From contig JAFUGP010000118.1 of the NCBI GenBank assembly GCA_017469335.1, positions 1-49,194 on the forward strand: DNA of 49,194 nucleotides. The letters run 5' to 3'. This document shows positions 34,336 to 44,395 of this stretch, piece by piece. Each line of letters begins with the position of its first letter. Position 1 is the stretch's first letter. This DNA is from Succinivibrio sp. GTDB taxonomy: Bacteria; Pseudomonadota; Gammaproteobacteria; Enterobacterales; Succinivibrionaceae. Both the position numbers and the translations under genes were made by a program. Under the pieces are notes generated by a model, which was not told the origin of the DNA, ran no database searches, and was given only the letters and a program-made list of their open reading frames with translations.

Positions 34336-35763
34336 TCAGCAGGTCTCTTTGATCTTTTTAATGATGGCGGAGGTGGAGTGACCGCTGACAAAGTTGAGCA
34401 CGATGACCTCACCGCCTGCGGCCTGCACCTGGGCATGCCCGGCTATTTGCTCTACTTTATAATCCCCGCCCTTGACCAGCACATCGGGCAGCACCCGGGA
34501 GATGAGGCGCTCGGGAGTGCTTTCGTCAAAGGACACCACATAGTCCACGCAGCCTAAGGCCGCGAGCATCTCCATGCGCTCCACAAGCGGCATGATGGGG
34601 CGGGAGGGTCCTTTGAGTTCGCGTACCGAGCGATCGGAGTTGACTGCCACAATAAGCCGGTCGCCTAAGGTGCGGGCCTTCTTTAAGTAGCTGATATGTC
34701 CCTCGTGCAGCAGATCGAAGCAGCCGTTGGTCATCACCACCCGCTTGCCCTGTGCGTGCAGTTTGGTAACCTCGGCGAGCAGTTCATCCTCGGTTACCAG
34801 TCCCGCGCTCAAAGAGGAGTCCTCGCCCAGGAGATCGCGTTTTAATTCCTCGGGGGAGACCGTGGAGGTACCCAGCTTGCCCACCACGATGCCGGCGGCC
34901 CGGTTGGCAATCTCGCAGCTCTCCACCAGCTCGGCGCCGGCGGCCAGGCAGGCGGCCAGCGTGGCGATCACGGTATCACCGGCACCGGTTACGTCGTAGA
35001 CTTCACGGGCGCGGGTGGGCAGATGTACGGTGCGCTGCCCCGGTCTTACCAGTGACATGCCATCCTCCGAGCGGGTCACCAGCAGGCATTGCAGTTCATA
35101 ATCCTCAATGAGCTTTAGGGCTTTGCGCTCCAGGTCGGCGTTATCGCTCACCGCTCCTGCCACCGCCTCAAACTCCGACATGTTGGGGGTGAGCATGAAG
35201 GCCCCGCGATAGCGGGTAAAATCCGTGCCCTTGGGATCGATGAGCATGGGTACTTTGAGCTCACGGCAGATCTCAATGAGCTCACGGATGCAGTTAAGCG
35301 AGCCTTTGCCATAGTCAGAGCCGATCACCACTTTGGTGTCGTTTACGGCCTTTTTAAAGGTATTGACCAGATCGGCCGTGGGCAGATCGGTGAAAGGATC
35401 CTCAAAGTCCATGCGCAGCAGCTGCTGATTGCGGCTTAAGACTCTGAGTTTGGTGATGGTGGGGTGGCGCTTGCCGAAAATGAACTCGGGGTGAATGCGC
35501 TGATCGCGCACCAGCTTTTCGAGCTTGATGCCGGCCTCATCCTCGCCCACTATGCCCACCAGGTTGCAGGGGGCACCTAAGGCGGCGATGTTGATGGCCA
35601 CATTGGCAGCCCCGCCGGCACGATCCTCGCGCTCGGTTACCCTCACCACCGGCACCGGAGCCTCGGGTGAGATGCGTTTGCTCGGACCGCGCCAGTAGCG
35701 GTCCAGCATTACATCGCCAACAACGGTAACTTTTTGGTTAAAATTAGGAAGCAGGGACTGCAT
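34336..35763 (-). CDS. hldE: Bifunctional heptose-7-phosphate kinase / heptose-1-phosphate adenylyltransferase
   Basis: Makes ADP-heptose for the LPS inner core. 475 residues (E. coli 477). N-terminal PfkB kinase (1-318): [11 protein letters not shown], and DVTGAGDT anion hole. C-terminal nucleotidyltransferase (340-475) with [11 protein letters not shown] and its HxGH motif, then [12 protein letters not shown] preceded by GAGGAG with seven-base spacing, a strong site. Followed by the DUF3990 cassette in the same direction. Divergent from an MFS gene. Confidence 0.95.
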   Translation of the reverse strand: MQSLLPNFNQKVTVVGDVMLDRYWRGPSKRISPEAPVPVVRVTEREDRAGGAANVAINIAALGAPCNLVGIVGEDEAGIKLEKLVRDQRIHPEFIFGKRHPTITKLRVLSRNQQLLRMDFEDPFTDLPTADLVNTFKKAVNDTKVVIGSDYGKGSLNCIRELIEICRELKVPMLIDPKGTDFTRYRGAFMLTPNMSEFEAVAGAVSDNADLERKALKLIEDYELQCLLVTRSEDGMSLVRPGQRTVHLPTRAREVYDVTGAGDTVIATLAACLAAGAELVESCEIANRAAGIVVGKLGTSTVSPEELKRDLLGEDSSLSAGLVTEDELLAEVTKLHAQGKRVVMTNGCFDLLHEGHISYLKKARTLGDRLIVAVNSDRSVRELKGPSRPIMPLVERMEMLAALGCVDYVVSFDESTPERLISRVLPDVLVKGGDYKVEQIAGHAQVQAAGGEVIVLNFVSGHSTSAIIKKIKETC

Positions 35764-35967
35764 GACTTATCTCCTCTGTTATTGTTGTGCCGATCATTCT
35801 AGACTATGGTATCCGGCAAAGGGGCGATACAGTGCAAGCTTTTGGGCGCGTCCTTAAATAATCCCAACGGCCCTTTTATGCTGAGCCAGGTGTCCCGCGT
35901 ACCGGGAACGGCGCCAGAGCAGGACCAAGTCCCATCTTAAATATTTTGTTTAGATAACAACTAATTC

Positions 35968-37341
35968 ATGCGGCTCTCTTTTTTATCCAATTATGCCCCC
36001 TCCACGGTATGGGCTTTGTTCATTCTCCTGTTGGCGCTGCCTTTTGGCTATGAACTGGGACTGTTGTACGCCTGTCGTACCCAGCTCTCGGGACTGTACA
36101 TGCTGGAGAATTTCTCTTTGGAGGTGGTACTGTGCGTATTTGCCTTGGGGACCTTGCCGGGGCTGTTTTTCGGGGGCTGGGTAAGCTACGGTATAGGCCG
36201 CAAGAGCTCGGTGCTGCTGGGCTTTGCCTTGGGAGCGGTGGCCTGCGCCTGCGCCATCACGGCTCCCTCTTTCAGCATTGAGCTGCTCTCGCAGTTTGCC
36301 GCCGGTCTCTCCTGTGGGATCTATCTGCTCTCCGCCATTTTGCTGAACCTGGAACTGGCCGAGCCCAGGATGCGCGGGACCAACGGTTGTTCCTGCGCCA
36401 TGGGAGTGCTGAGCGGGGCTCTGCTGGGACTCAGCGCAGGAGATCTGATGCCTTATGGCGCCTTAAGCGGCCTGATCGTGCTGTTGTGTTACAGCACGCT
36501 GTTATTTCTGCTGTGTCTGTACAAACTGCCCGAAAGCCCGCGCTGGCTGGCTTTAAGAGGCTTTAGTGATGCCGCGCTGGCGGAACTGCTGGCCCTGCGC
36601 TCGCGCATAGGTGCCGGTGAGGCGGCGCGCGAACTGGCCGGGATCAACGAGCGCTGCCGCTCAGGGCCGCGCGGCGTGGAGCTCTTTTTGCAAAACGTCT
36701 CCTTTCGCCGTCTTATCTGGTTTGAGCTGGCCCTCTCGGTTCTGATGCAGGGCTCCGGGTTCATCGTATTGCCCTATCTGAGCACGGAGCTGTTTTCCGG
36801 CGAGCTGGAAACAGGCGGGATCTATACCCTAAGTTCCTTCAGCTCCGAGCAGGGGTTGCTCAAGTCCTGCCTCATGGTGCAATTCTTCGGGGCACTTACG
36901 GCGGCGCTTCTGCAGCTGCGCTGGGGTTCTAACCGTGTGTTGCGCGGCAGTGCGGCCTTTGCCCTGATCGCGTTTGCCATGCTCATGTTGGGCTTGTTTG
37001 TCAGCACCCTTCAGGGCACGAATCTGCTGCTTATCCCCGGTTTTTTGCTGCTCAACTACTGCGCTGCGATCTTCATCTGCCTGTTCTGGTTTTCGGTCAT
37101 GGCAGAGCGCATGCCCCTGTTAGGCCGCGAACTGGGACTGGTGACGCTGCTGTTTTTTAATTTCGCCGCCGCACTGTGCAGCTTCAGTTATGCCCCGGCA
37201 CTGGTGGAGCGTTTGTCCCTGCGCGTGACGCTGTTGGTGTGCCTGTTGCTGTGTGTGGCCCTGTGCCTGTTGCTGTTGTTCTACTGGAAGCCCCAGAGCT
37301 CTGCCCTCAGTCTGGAGGCCCTGGAAGAGGGGCAGGTCTAG
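35968..37341 (+). CDS. MFS transporter, sugar-porter-like
   Basis: 457 residues with about twelve hydrophobic helices. The loop 2-3 motif GRKSSVLLG and the PESPRWLAL signature (residue about 188) are those of the sugar porter group; the YGIGRKS and SPRWL elements are intact. An extended loop follows it. The substrate (sugar or other polyol) cannot be told. Starts 204 bp after the divergent hldE; no clear Shine-Dalgarno. A monocistronic gene. Confidence 0.8.
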   Translation: MRLSFLSNYAPSTVWALFILLLALPFGYELGLLYACRTQLSGLYMLENFSLEVVLCVFALGTLPGLFFGGWVSYGIGRKSSVLLGFALGAVACACAITAPSFSIELLSQFAAGLSCGIYLLSAILLNLELAEPRMRGTNGCSCAMGVLSGALLGLSAGDLMPYGALSGLIVLLCYSTLLFLLCLYKLPESPRWLALRGFSDAALAELLALRSRIGAGEAARELAGINERCRSGPRGVELFLQNVSFRRLIWFELALSVLMQGSGFIVLPYLSTELFSGELETGGIYTLSSFSSEQGLLKSCLMVQFFGALTAALLQLRWGSNRVLRGSAAFALIAFAMLMLGLFVSTLQGTNLLLIPGFLLLNYCAAIFICLFWFSVMAERMPLLGRELGLVTLLFFNFAAALCSFSYAPALVERLSLRVTLLVCLLLCVALCLLLLFYWKPQSSALSLEALEEGQV

Positions 37342-37397
37342 CGCGACACGAAAAGCTTATCCCGGGCGGTGGTCATGTCCGCCACAGACTGCCTGAC

Positions 37398-37425
37398 AAA
37401 AAAACGGCCCTCATCCGAGGGCCGT
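37398..37425 (-). terminator. Intrinsic terminator of tolC
   Basis: On the minus strand ACGGCCCTC-GGAT-GAGGGCCGT followed by seven T, placed 24 bp after the tolC stop. Confidence 0.85.
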
Positions 37426-37449
37426 AATGAAATCTTAAACAGAGCAAAG

Positions 37450-38790
37450 CTATTTGGTCAGCGCCGTGTTCACATCCTCAATGTCCTGCACCTGCAGGAT
37501 CCCTTCGGCGTATTTGAGGCTCAGAGTGGAGTTGATGTAGTTGTAACGCGCGGCCGCGGCCTGCTGCATGGCGTTGTAGAGATTCTGCGTGGCGTCGAGC
37601 ACGTCGGTCATGGTGCGGGTACCCACCTCATAACCGGCGCGGGTGGCGTCCAGGGCGCTGGCCGCCGAGGCCACCGACTGATTGTAGGCGCGCACCGAGC
37701 TGATGGCGGCGTTGACATTGTTATAGCTATTGTTGACGGTGGTCAGCAGGTTGCGGTGCGCCAGCTCCAGGGTCTGTGAGGCCGCCACGTAGTTGTGCTC
37801 GGCCTGCTCGACCTGCGCGGAGACGGAGCCGCCATGATAAATCGGCACGTTGAGGTTAAGCCCCAGACTCTGCGACCAGCTGTTGCCGTCGGTCTGGGAG
37901 GAGCCGGGCACTTCATGGGAGTAGTCGGTATAGCCGGTCTGGGCGGAGGCCACCAGATTTAAGGTGGGTTCGTGGCCGGTCTTGGCCTGTGCGATTCTGT
38001 CCTTGGCGATGTCGCGGTCCACGATGCTCTGCTGCAACTGCAGGTTGTTGGCCTCGGCATCCTTGATGATGTTCTGCAGGGCCTTGGTGACCGCCGGAGT
38101 GCTGAAGCGTTTGGTATCGAGCTTCTTGAGCTCGTTGACTGTGACCAGGCGGCCTATCAGGGTACGCAGACCCTCGTAGGAATTGATGAGATTGTTCTCG
38201 GCGTTAATCACCGCGGCCGTGGACAGGTCATAGGCAGCCTGGGCCTCTAATTTGTCGGTCTCGGCGATAAGTCCCACCTGCAGCTGACGCAGTGCCTCGT
38301 CAAGCTGATTTTTGAGCGCCACGTTGTTGGCCTTGGAATACTCCAGGGCGTCGTTGGCGTTGAGCACGGCAAAGTAGGCCGCGCTGACGCGCACGATGAG
38401 ATTTTGCAGCGCGTCGTTGTAGGCCAGCTCGGCGCGGGCGGCGGTTTTGGCGGCGATAGAGCGGTTCACCCAGGAACTGTGCTGCCACAGGGCCTGCGAC
38501 AGGGAGATGCCGGCGGAAGCGTTGCGGTTGTTGGCACGCACATGCGTAATGGAGCTGACATTGGTGCGGGTGGCGGTGTAGGAGCCGGTCACGTCAATCT
38601 GCGGCAGCAAGGCGGCCGTAGCTTCATCCACTGCGGCGTAGGCTGCGTCACGCTGGGCCTTGTACTGCTGAATGACCGGATCGCGGGCGTAGGCTTCTTT
38701 ATAAATGTCCATGAGATCTTCGGCCTGACTGACAGTGCAGATGCTCAGCAGCGTCGCGGCCAGAAGAGATAATTTAGTCGTCTTACGCAT
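37450..38790 (-). CDS. tolC: TolC-family outer membrane efflux protein
   Basis: 446 residues from the ATG at 38790, which has GGAA six bases ahead; the GTG at 38802 is a less good start. Signal peptide of about 23 residues ending SQA. Two similar halves, each with the beta-strand plus long alpha-helix repeat (for example ALAQ.. ALWQHSSWVNRSIAAKTA and YHGGSVSAQVEQAEHNY). It forms the outer-membrane channel of RND/ABC pumps and type I secretion. A strong terminator follows, and the gene is next to a MFS gene. E. coli tolC is close to nudF and parE; here they are about 10 kb apart. Confidence 0.93.
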   Translation of the reverse strand: MRKTTKLSLLAATLLSICTVSQAEDLMDIYKEAYARDPVIQQYKAQRDAAYAAVDEATAALLPQIDVTGSYTATRTNVSSITHVRANNRNASAGISLSQALWQHSSWVNRSIAAKTAARAELAYNDALQNLIVRVSAAYFAVLNANDALEYSKANNVALKNQLDEALRQLQVGLIAETDKLEAQAAYDLSTAAVINAENNLINSYEGLRTLIGRLVTVNELKKLDTKRFSTPAVTKALQNIIKDAEANNLQLQQSIVDRDIAKDRIAQAKTGHEPTLNLVASAQTGYTDYSHEVPGSSQTDGNSWSQSLGLNLNVPIYHGGSVSAQVEQAEHNYVAASQTLELAHRNLLTTVNNSYNNVNAAISSVRAYNQSVASAASALDATRAGYEVGTRTMTDVLDATQNLYNAMQQAAAARYNYINSTLSLKYAEGILQVQDIEDVNTALTK

Positions 38791-39059
38791 AAATGTTTCC
38801 ACTTGATGATGACAAGAGGGTATGGACAGGTTGCCGGCAAATGAAAAACCTGCCTAAAGAGCTGAAAATACCGCCCGGCAACCTGCTCAGCACCTAAGGG
38901 GGCATGTTTTATGCCGTGATTCTGAATTATACAACATCGAGCTGTTCAATACTCTGATTCCCCTAGGACAAGCGTGAGTTGGAAATGAATTTCGCAGCGG
39001 GGACAGCTTTGATGACGCGGTTTTTGAAGATGGTTGGGCAGACTGTAAATAAAACAAAA

Positions 39060-39088
39060 TTTACGTTTATCCGCGATGGACCTATGCT
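39060..39088 (+). promoter_or_regulatory. Promoter of the ATPase-RloB operon
   Basis: TTTACG, 17-base spacer, TATGCT, ending 63 bp before the operon start. Good spacing and fair hexamers. Confidence 0.5.
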
Positions 39089-39150
39089 AGACTTTTGAGG
39101 GTGTTTTGTTTGTTTTCAACATACTATGCACGTATATGGTGAAGGTCAAC

Positions 39151-40464
39151 ATGATTAAAAGCATCAAAATAAGCAATTTTAGGTGCATAAGGCAACTAAA
39201 AGTTGACCTTAGCTATGGTTTGAACAAGGCACCCAACGGGTATAAAGACCATTCGTCCTGGCCGTTCATCGAACTTTACGCTGCCCAAAAGAAGTCACGT
39301 CTTGTGCCCTGCTTCCTGCTCTACGGGGCCAATGCCTCCGGCAAAACCACCATACTGAGAGCTCTTGCGGTTATGCAGTCAGTAATAGGACACAGGTTCA
39401 ACCCCAGGATCCATTATTCACCCAATGCGATCATTGAGGAACTTGCAAACGAGCCCAGCACCATAACCTGTGAGTTCTATACGGACGCCCATGCGTTTGA
39501 GTACACATTGGAGCTAGGCCGAAGGGGACTGGTGGCCGAGCGGCTTTGTTGCGATGACGCCGCATTGTTCTCGGTTTTGGGTGCTCGTTTGGCAGGCCAT
39601 TCATTAGGGGCTAGGGACGATGAACTTCAGGAAACATTTCTGACCAGATGCGTGGACGTGAAAAACCACAGTCAGATAAGGTCTTTTCTGGGTGCTTTTG
39701 TCTCCTACCTGCCCGGGCTGAGCGCTCAGATAAATGCGGCTTATGATTTTCTGATGCACTCACTGGTAGTGGTTTTGACCTCCGGCGATCTTAGCTTTCA
39801 CCATACCTATGAGGCCTTGTTTGCAAAGGCAGGCCAGGAAGAGAGGCTGGAACTTGAGGAGTCCTTGCAAAATTACTTAAAAAAACTTGATTTCAATATA
39901 TTAGGACTGGATTTTTACAGCAATCGGGAGAATACCGCACGAATGTCAGAAATTCCAGATCGTGTTGAGCACCCGCTGCCGTTTGAACCAAGCCCGTCGG
40001 AGGCCGACCGTGAGCATGAACCCTATATCTACAATGTTCTGACCCGTCATCTGACTAGCAAGAATCGTGAGGTAAAGTTCAGCTTCAACGATGAATCAGT
40101 GGGCACTCAAAAGGCTATCAGCTTATTGCTGCTGTTTCTGCGGGCGGTAAGGAGTGGCCAGACTGTACTTGTAGATGAGCTGGACAATTCCATTCATACC
40201 TTTTTGGTCAGAGAGTTGTTGAAAATTTTTACGGAACGCGACTCTAACTGCCACGCAGCTCAGCTGATTGCTACGGTGCAAAATCCTGAATTGCTGAGCG
40301 GTAAGCTGTTGAGCTCATCTGAGCTGGGCTTTGTTTCTTATTCCAAAAAAGAGGGCGCAAGCATTTTTCGTCCGGTTGAGGATGATTCTTTGAGAGCATC
40401 CGATAATTTCCGAAGGTTGTATTTGAACGGTGAATGGGGCGGTATACCATTCCCGCTTAGCTGA
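39151..40464 (+). CDS. AAA ATPase of a RloA/AbiL-like defence pair
   Basis: 437 residues from the ATG at 39151, which has GAAGGT ahead; the longer frame from 39106 starts without one. KSIKISNFRCIRQLKVDLS is the SMC/OLD-type opening, and the Walker A is GANASGKTT. The ABC signature-like FSFNDESVGTQKAISL and Walker B TVLVDELDN lie near the end, with a switch-like histidine in the following SIHTFLV. This is the RloA/AbiLi-like ATPase class that senses phage or DNA ends and controls a partner effector. Next gene 5 bp on. AT-leaning relative to tolC and the purB-like gene. Confidence 0.88.
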   Translation: MIKSIKISNFRCIRQLKVDLSYGLNKAPNGYKDHSSWPFIELYAAQKKSRLVPCFLLYGANASGKTTILRALAVMQSVIGHRFNPRIHYSPNAIIEELANEPSTITCEFYTDAHAFEYTLELGRRGLVAERLCCDDAALFSVLGARLAGHSLGARDDELQETFLTRCVDVKNHSQIRSFLGAFVSYLPGLSAQINAAYDFLMHSLVVVLTSGDLSFHHTYEALFAKAGQEERLELEESLQNYLKKLDFNILGLDFYSNRENTARMSEIPDRVEHPLPFEPSPSEADREHEPYIYNVLTRHLTSKNREVKFSFNDESVGTQKAISLLLLFLRAVRSGQTVLVDELDNSIHTFLVRELLKIFTERDSNCHAAQLIATVQNPELLSGKLLSSSELGFVSYSKKEGASIFRPVEDDSLRASDNFRRLYLNGEWGGIPFPLS

Positions 40465-40469
40465 ATCCA

Positions 40470-41054
40470 ATGATCAAAACCATTATCTGTGAGGGGAGGT
40501 CTGAGTACAACTATATTCAGTTGCTCAATCGTCTTTTCAGGCAGCAGCACCATCCTGCCCAGGCCTTTAAGCCGGTTGATGCGGGCGGAGGCTTTTATTT
40601 TCAAGTCAAGCGCAAGCTTAAGGAGGTCAGGGCTGAAAACCGGCGCGGAGACTACCGAATTTGGGTGGACAAAGATCTTTATGCCCGTAATGAAAGACAA
40701 TCCAGTACGGCTTTGCACAGGGGTAACCTCGGTGAGCTGTTTTTGTTTTCGGTAATGAATTTTGAGGATTTTTTGGTCATGCACTGTGCCGATGAGACCT
40801 TGAATTACTGGATCGAACGGTGTGCTGAACTCAGAAAAGGCCTCGGGTCGGATATTCTTAGCTCAAAAGAATATCTGCCGGCATTTCTAAAATTGTTTCC
40901 CAAATATCAAAAAGGCGTGATCCCCATCGAGATTAACCCCGAAAGCCTTGAGTTGTGCTTTAGGAGACACAGCGATCCTGCAGTGCCGCTGAAAAATGAC
41001 TTTGCCGGGTACCTGATGTCGTTGCTTGAGTTGGGAGAGCTGGTGTACAAGTAA
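40470..41054 (+). CDS. RloB/TOPRIM-like effector of the ATPase pair
   Basis: 194 residues. CEGRSEYNYIQLLNRLF opens the protein with a TOPRIM glutamate, WVDKD gives the DxD, and NFEDFLVMH the later acidic helix. This is the RloB/AbiLii pattern, a minimal TOPRIM nuclease. It is five bases after the ATPase gene, so they are one operon. In the related PARIS system a TOPRIM protein (AriB) is released by an ATPase (AriA) and cuts tRNA; RloB is smaller and its target is not settled. Shorter than many RloB (200-240). Confidence 0.82.
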   Translation: MIKTIICEGRSEYNYIQLLNRLFRQQHHPAQAFKPVDAGGGFYFQVKRKLKEVRAENRRGDYRIWVDKDLYARNERQSSTALHRGNLGELFLFSVMNFEDFLVMHCADETLNYWIERCAELRKGLGSDILSSKEYLPAFLKLFPKYQKGVIPIEINPESLELCFRRHSDPAVPLKNDFAGYLMSLLELGELVYK

Positions 41055-41430
41055 ACCATATTTTGTGCTCAACTCATTCAAAAACCGAAATTTTATCTTC
41101 GAGGCCGATCCGAAGATATCGCCGGCCCGCAGACAGTTCATACTGATTTTTTATCCTTCCATAAGCGGCGTTTATAAAAAGCCGCACCTGCCTTCAAAAC
41201 CAGGCTCTTTTGCGTACCGAACCCTCAGAGAGCGGCACATTTCACCGCACTGTCCGACGTAACCGTCCTCGGGGTTATTTTTCCATAAATAATCTGTATT
41301 TCCCAACCTAAGACCCTTTGCCTATGCTTAAACCATGGGGAGGGGATCTTTACCTACAAGGTCCTCAAGCGGACAGCCCAGGCTGTCTTACCCATGAAGT
41401 TTAATGGTCACAACACATAAGGAGCAGCAT

Positions 41431-42783
41431 ATGCCGTGCACAGCAGTTGACAGTCAGATCCATGGTTTTTTGTTTGGAACCGACGAGATGCGGGAGATTT
41501 TCTCCGATCGCGCCTGGGTACAGAAATGGCTTGACACCGAAGCCGCGCTGGCCCGTGCCCAGGGGGAGCTGGGGGTTATTCCCAAGGAGAAGGCCGACAT
41601 CATCAACGAGTACGCGCAGGCCGAGCGTCTTGATATTCCCTCTATCGGCGAGTTTTACAAGAGCTCCATCACCATCGTGCCGCTGCTTAAGGCCTTCAAG
41701 GCCGTGCTGCCGGGTGATGCCGGCGAGTATGTGCACTGGGGTGCCACCAGTCAGGACATCGTGGACACAGGGCTGGTGCTGTTAGAGCGCGATGCCTGGC
41801 AGGTGATAGTCAGGGATATGAAGGAGTGTTTGAAGAGCACGCTCAAACTGGTGGCCAAATACCGCGACACTCCCATGGCCGGCCGCACCCACGTGGTACA
41901 CGCCATCCCCATCACCTTCGGGTACAAGGCCGCAGTATGGGCCGATGAGCTCGGGCGTGAGATTGAGCGCCTGGAAGCGCTGGCCCCGCGGGTCTTTGTC
42001 GGCGAGATGGCAGGCGCCGTGGGTACTCTGGCCTCGCAGACCGAAAAGGGACTTGAGACGCAACAGCGCATGTTTGAGATCCTGGGGCTGGGCGTGCCCA
42101 CCATCGCCTGGCACGTGGCGCGCGACAACCAGGCTGAATTTGTCAGCACCCTGGCGCTGTGCGCCGGCACCCTGGGGCGCATCAACCATGAGATCTTCAG
42201 TTTGCAGCACACCGAGATTTTGGAGCTTGAAGAGCCCTTCTTCATGGGCAAAATCGGCTCCTCGACCATGCCGCACAAGCGCAATCCGGCCGTGCTGGAG
42301 AACGTACTGGCACTGTTGCGCAACGTGCGCAGCATCGCCCCTGCCATCGTGGAGAGCATGATAAGCGAGAACGAGCGCGACTGGGGCTGCTTCCTCTCGG
42401 AGTGGGAGGCCATTCCGCGGGCCTGCCATCTGATGGCCGCCGCGCTGGCCAAATCCAAGAACATCCTGGAGAACCTCATCGTGTACGAGAAGCACATGGA
42501 GCGCAACCTGGGAGTGCAGAAGGGTCTGATGATGAGCGAGTGCGTGATGATGCATCTGGCCCCGCGTCTGGGGCGCATGACCGCGCACGAGATTGTCTAT
42601 AAAGCCTGCATGCAGGCCTATGAACAGGAGATCCCGCTCAAGGAGGTGCTGATGAAGACCCCCGAGGTCACTGCGGCCTTCAGTGAGCAGGAGGTGGACG
42701 TCATGGTCGATCCGCACAGCTATGTGGGCCTGGCGCCGGTGTTCGCCGACCGCGTGCTGGAGAAGTACCGCGACTACGCCTGA
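41431..42783 (+). CDS. Adenylosuccinate lyase/fumarase superfamily lyase
   Basis: 450 residues from the ATG at 41431 (AAGGAG six bases ahead). The superfamily signature GSSTMPHKRNP is at residues 276-286 and carries the catalytic serine loop; GRTHVVHAIP gives the second region with its histidine. PMPHKRNP with the CMLE-like C-terminal layout (GLMMSECVMMHLAPRLGR) fits the PurB/CMLE-type branch more than E. coli PurB (MPHKVNP). It could be adenylosuccinate lyase or a lyase for another substituted succinate, all of which release fumarate. A terminator-like hairpin and a dicarboxylate transporter follow. Confidence 0.8.
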   Translation: MPCTAVDSQIHGFLFGTDEMREIFSDRAWVQKWLDTEAALARAQGELGVIPKEKADIINEYAQAERLDIPSIGEFYKSSITIVPLLKAFKAVLPGDAGEYVHWGATSQDIVDTGLVLLERDAWQVIVRDMKECLKSTLKLVAKYRDTPMAGRTHVVHAIPITFGYKAAVWADELGREIERLEALAPRVFVGEMAGAVGTLASQTEKGLETQQRMFEILGLGVPTIAWHVARDNQAEFVSTLALCAGTLGRINHEIFSLQHTEILELEEPFFMGKIGSSTMPHKRNPAVLENVLALLRNVRSIAPAIVESMISENERDWGCFLSEWEAIPRACHLMAAALAKSKNILENLIVYEKHMERNLGVQKGLMMSECVMMHLAPRLGRMTAHEIVYKACMQAYEQEIPLKEVLMKTPEVTAAFSEQEVDVMVDPHSYVGLAPVFADRVLEKYRDYA

Positions 42784-42797
42784 TTGCACTGAAGGAG

Positions 42798-42821
42798 GGG
42801 GAGCCGCGCGCTCCCCTTTTT
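42798..42821 (+). terminator. Terminator or attenuator between the lyase and the transporter
   Basis: GGGGAGC-CGCGC-GCTCCCC then five T, 14 bp after the lyase stop and 32 bp before the transporter. A strong stem; the transporter may need read-through or its own promoter. Confidence 0.75.
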
Positions 42822-42852
42822 GGCGTGTCACTTTCCCAAAGAGGATCATCTC

Positions 42853-44265
42853 ATGGAAGCAAAACAGCTTAAAAATCTGGGCCTGACCGTACTGTGCGGG
42901 CTGGTGCTGTGGTTTTTGCCGCATACTGAGACCATCACCGAGCAGGGTTGGCATCTGTTTGCAGTGTTTGCCGCCACCATCCTGGGCTTTATTCTGCAGC
43001 CCCTGCCCATCGGTGCCGTGGCGTTTTTGGGCGTCACCGTGGCGGCCTTAACCGGCGTGGTGACGGTGGGTACGGCCATCTCAGGCTACGGCAACAGCAC
43101 CATCTGGCTTATCATCTGCGCCTTTTTGCTGGCGCGCGGCTTTATCAAAAGCGGCCTGGGGCGGCGCATTTCCTTTTTGATCATCCGTGCCATCGGCAAA
43201 TCCTCGCTGACTTTGGGGTATGCCATCACGCTTTCGGATTTCGTGATCTCCCCGGCCACCCCGTCCAGCACCGCCCGCGCCGGCGGCATCATCTATCCCA
43301 TCATCCGCTCGCTCTCCTCGGCCTTAGGCTCCGAGCCTGACAAAGATCCGCGCAAGTTCGGCGCCTATATCATGCAGATTGAGTATCAGGCCATCGCCAT
43401 CACCTGCGCCATGTTCATGACCGCCATGGCGGGCAATCCCATGGCCGTGGAACTGGCCGCCAAAACCGTCGGCATCGAGATCACCTGGAGTTCCTGGGCG
43501 CTGGCAGCCATCGTGCCGGGCCTGTTGTCGCTGCTGCTCATGCCCTATCTGCTCTACAAGCTCTATCCGCCGGAGATCCACGAGCTGCCGCACGCGCGGA
43601 AAATGGCGCACGAGGAGCTGGAGAAAATGGGCCCCATGACACGCATGGAAAAGGCGGTGGCGCTGGTGTTCGCCTCGGCGCTGCTGTTGTGGGCCACCTC
43701 CGAGTGGACTCATCTCAACGCCACCTTGGTGGGCATGATGGCGGTGGCAGCCCTGATCCTAAGCGGCGTGCTGACCTGGCAGGATGTGCTCTCGGAGAAG
43801 GGCGGCTGGGATACCATGTTCTGGATGGGCTCTCTGATTGCCCTGGCCGGGGCCCTGTCCAAATCGGGCTTCATCAAGACCGTGGCCGACATGGCCGGCG
43901 GCGCCATTCAGCAGGCAGGCTTCTCCTGGCTGTCGGCCTTCATGATCCTGGTGCTCATCTACGTTTACTCGCACTATGCCTTCGCGAGCGTCTCGGCGCA
44001 CATCGGCGCCATGTACGCGGCCTTCCTGGCGGTGGCGGTGACGGTGGGCACTCCGCCTCTGATGGCGGCCATCGCCTTTGCAGCTCTCTCCAACATCATG
44101 ATCCCGCTGACCCATTTCGGCGGCGGCGCGGCGCCCATCCTGTACGGGGCCGGTTTTGTCACGCAGGGCAAGTGGTGGCAGCTGGGCTTTATCCTGGTGA
44201 CGGTCAATTTGGTGATCTGGCTGGGCTTGGGCAGTCTGTGGTGGAAAGCCATCGGTCTGTGGTAA
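42853..44265 (+). CDS. DASS-family dicarboxylate/anion transporter (CitT/TtdT-like)
   Basis: 470 residues from the ATG at 42853 (AGAGGA, seven-base spacing). Eleven to twelve hydrophobic helices. The two DASS signatures are present: SPATPSSTARAGG (from residue 133) and the second-half TPPLMAAIAFAALSNIMIPLTHFGGG. This is the CitT/TtdT/YbhI branch, which exchanges dicarboxylates or tricarboxylates such as succinate for tartrate or citrate, typically in anaerobes. The neighbouring lyase would make fumarate from a substituted succinate, so import of its substrate in exchange for succinate is a reasonable guess. Confidence 0.85.
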   Translation: MEAKQLKNLGLTVLCGLVLWFLPHTETITEQGWHLFAVFAATILGFILQPLPIGAVAFLGVTVAALTGVVTVGTAISGYGNSTIWLIICAFLLARGFIKSGLGRRISFLIIRAIGKSSLTLGYAITLSDFVISPATPSSTARAGGIIYPIIRSLSSALGSEPDKDPRKFGAYIMQIEYQAIAITCAMFMTAMAGNPMAVELAAKTVGIEITWSSWALAAIVPGLLSLLLMPYLLYKLYPPEIHELPHARKMAHEELEKMGPMTRMEKAVALVFASALLLWATSEWTHLNATLVGMMAVAALILSGVLTWQDVLSEKGGWDTMFWMGSLIALAGALSKSGFIKTVADMAGGAIQQAGFSWLSAFMILVLIYVYSHYAFASVSAHIGAMYAAFLAVAVTVGTPPLMAAIAFAALSNIMIPLTHFGGGAAPILYGAGFVTQGKWWQLGFILVTVNLVIWLGLGSLWWKAIGLW

Positions 44266-44299
44266 ACGTTAAGCTGCAGGCGCAGATTGCGCCATAGCT

Positions 44300-44343
44300 A
44301 AAGCTCTCTGAGGTCACCGATCTCAGGGAGCTTTGCCTTTTTT
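44300..44343 (+). terminator. Intrinsic terminator of the transporter
   Basis: AAAGCTC-TCTGAG and CTCAG-GGAGCTTT form a long stem, followed by six T at 44338-44343. Confidence 0.75.
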
Positions 44344-44395
44344 GGTCATCCTCCCTCCCGGGGCTCCCGGGGGGTGAGTGTCGCAGTGCGGGGGG

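Noticed and set aside
41160..41185. GCGGC/GCCGC stem after the RloB-like gene as terminator
   Set aside because: Only five base pairs and no T run after it on either strand.
41782..42954. Minus-strand open frame of 390 codons opposite the lyase gene
   Set aside because: His/Gln/Gly-rich product with no motif; shadow of a codon-biased gene.
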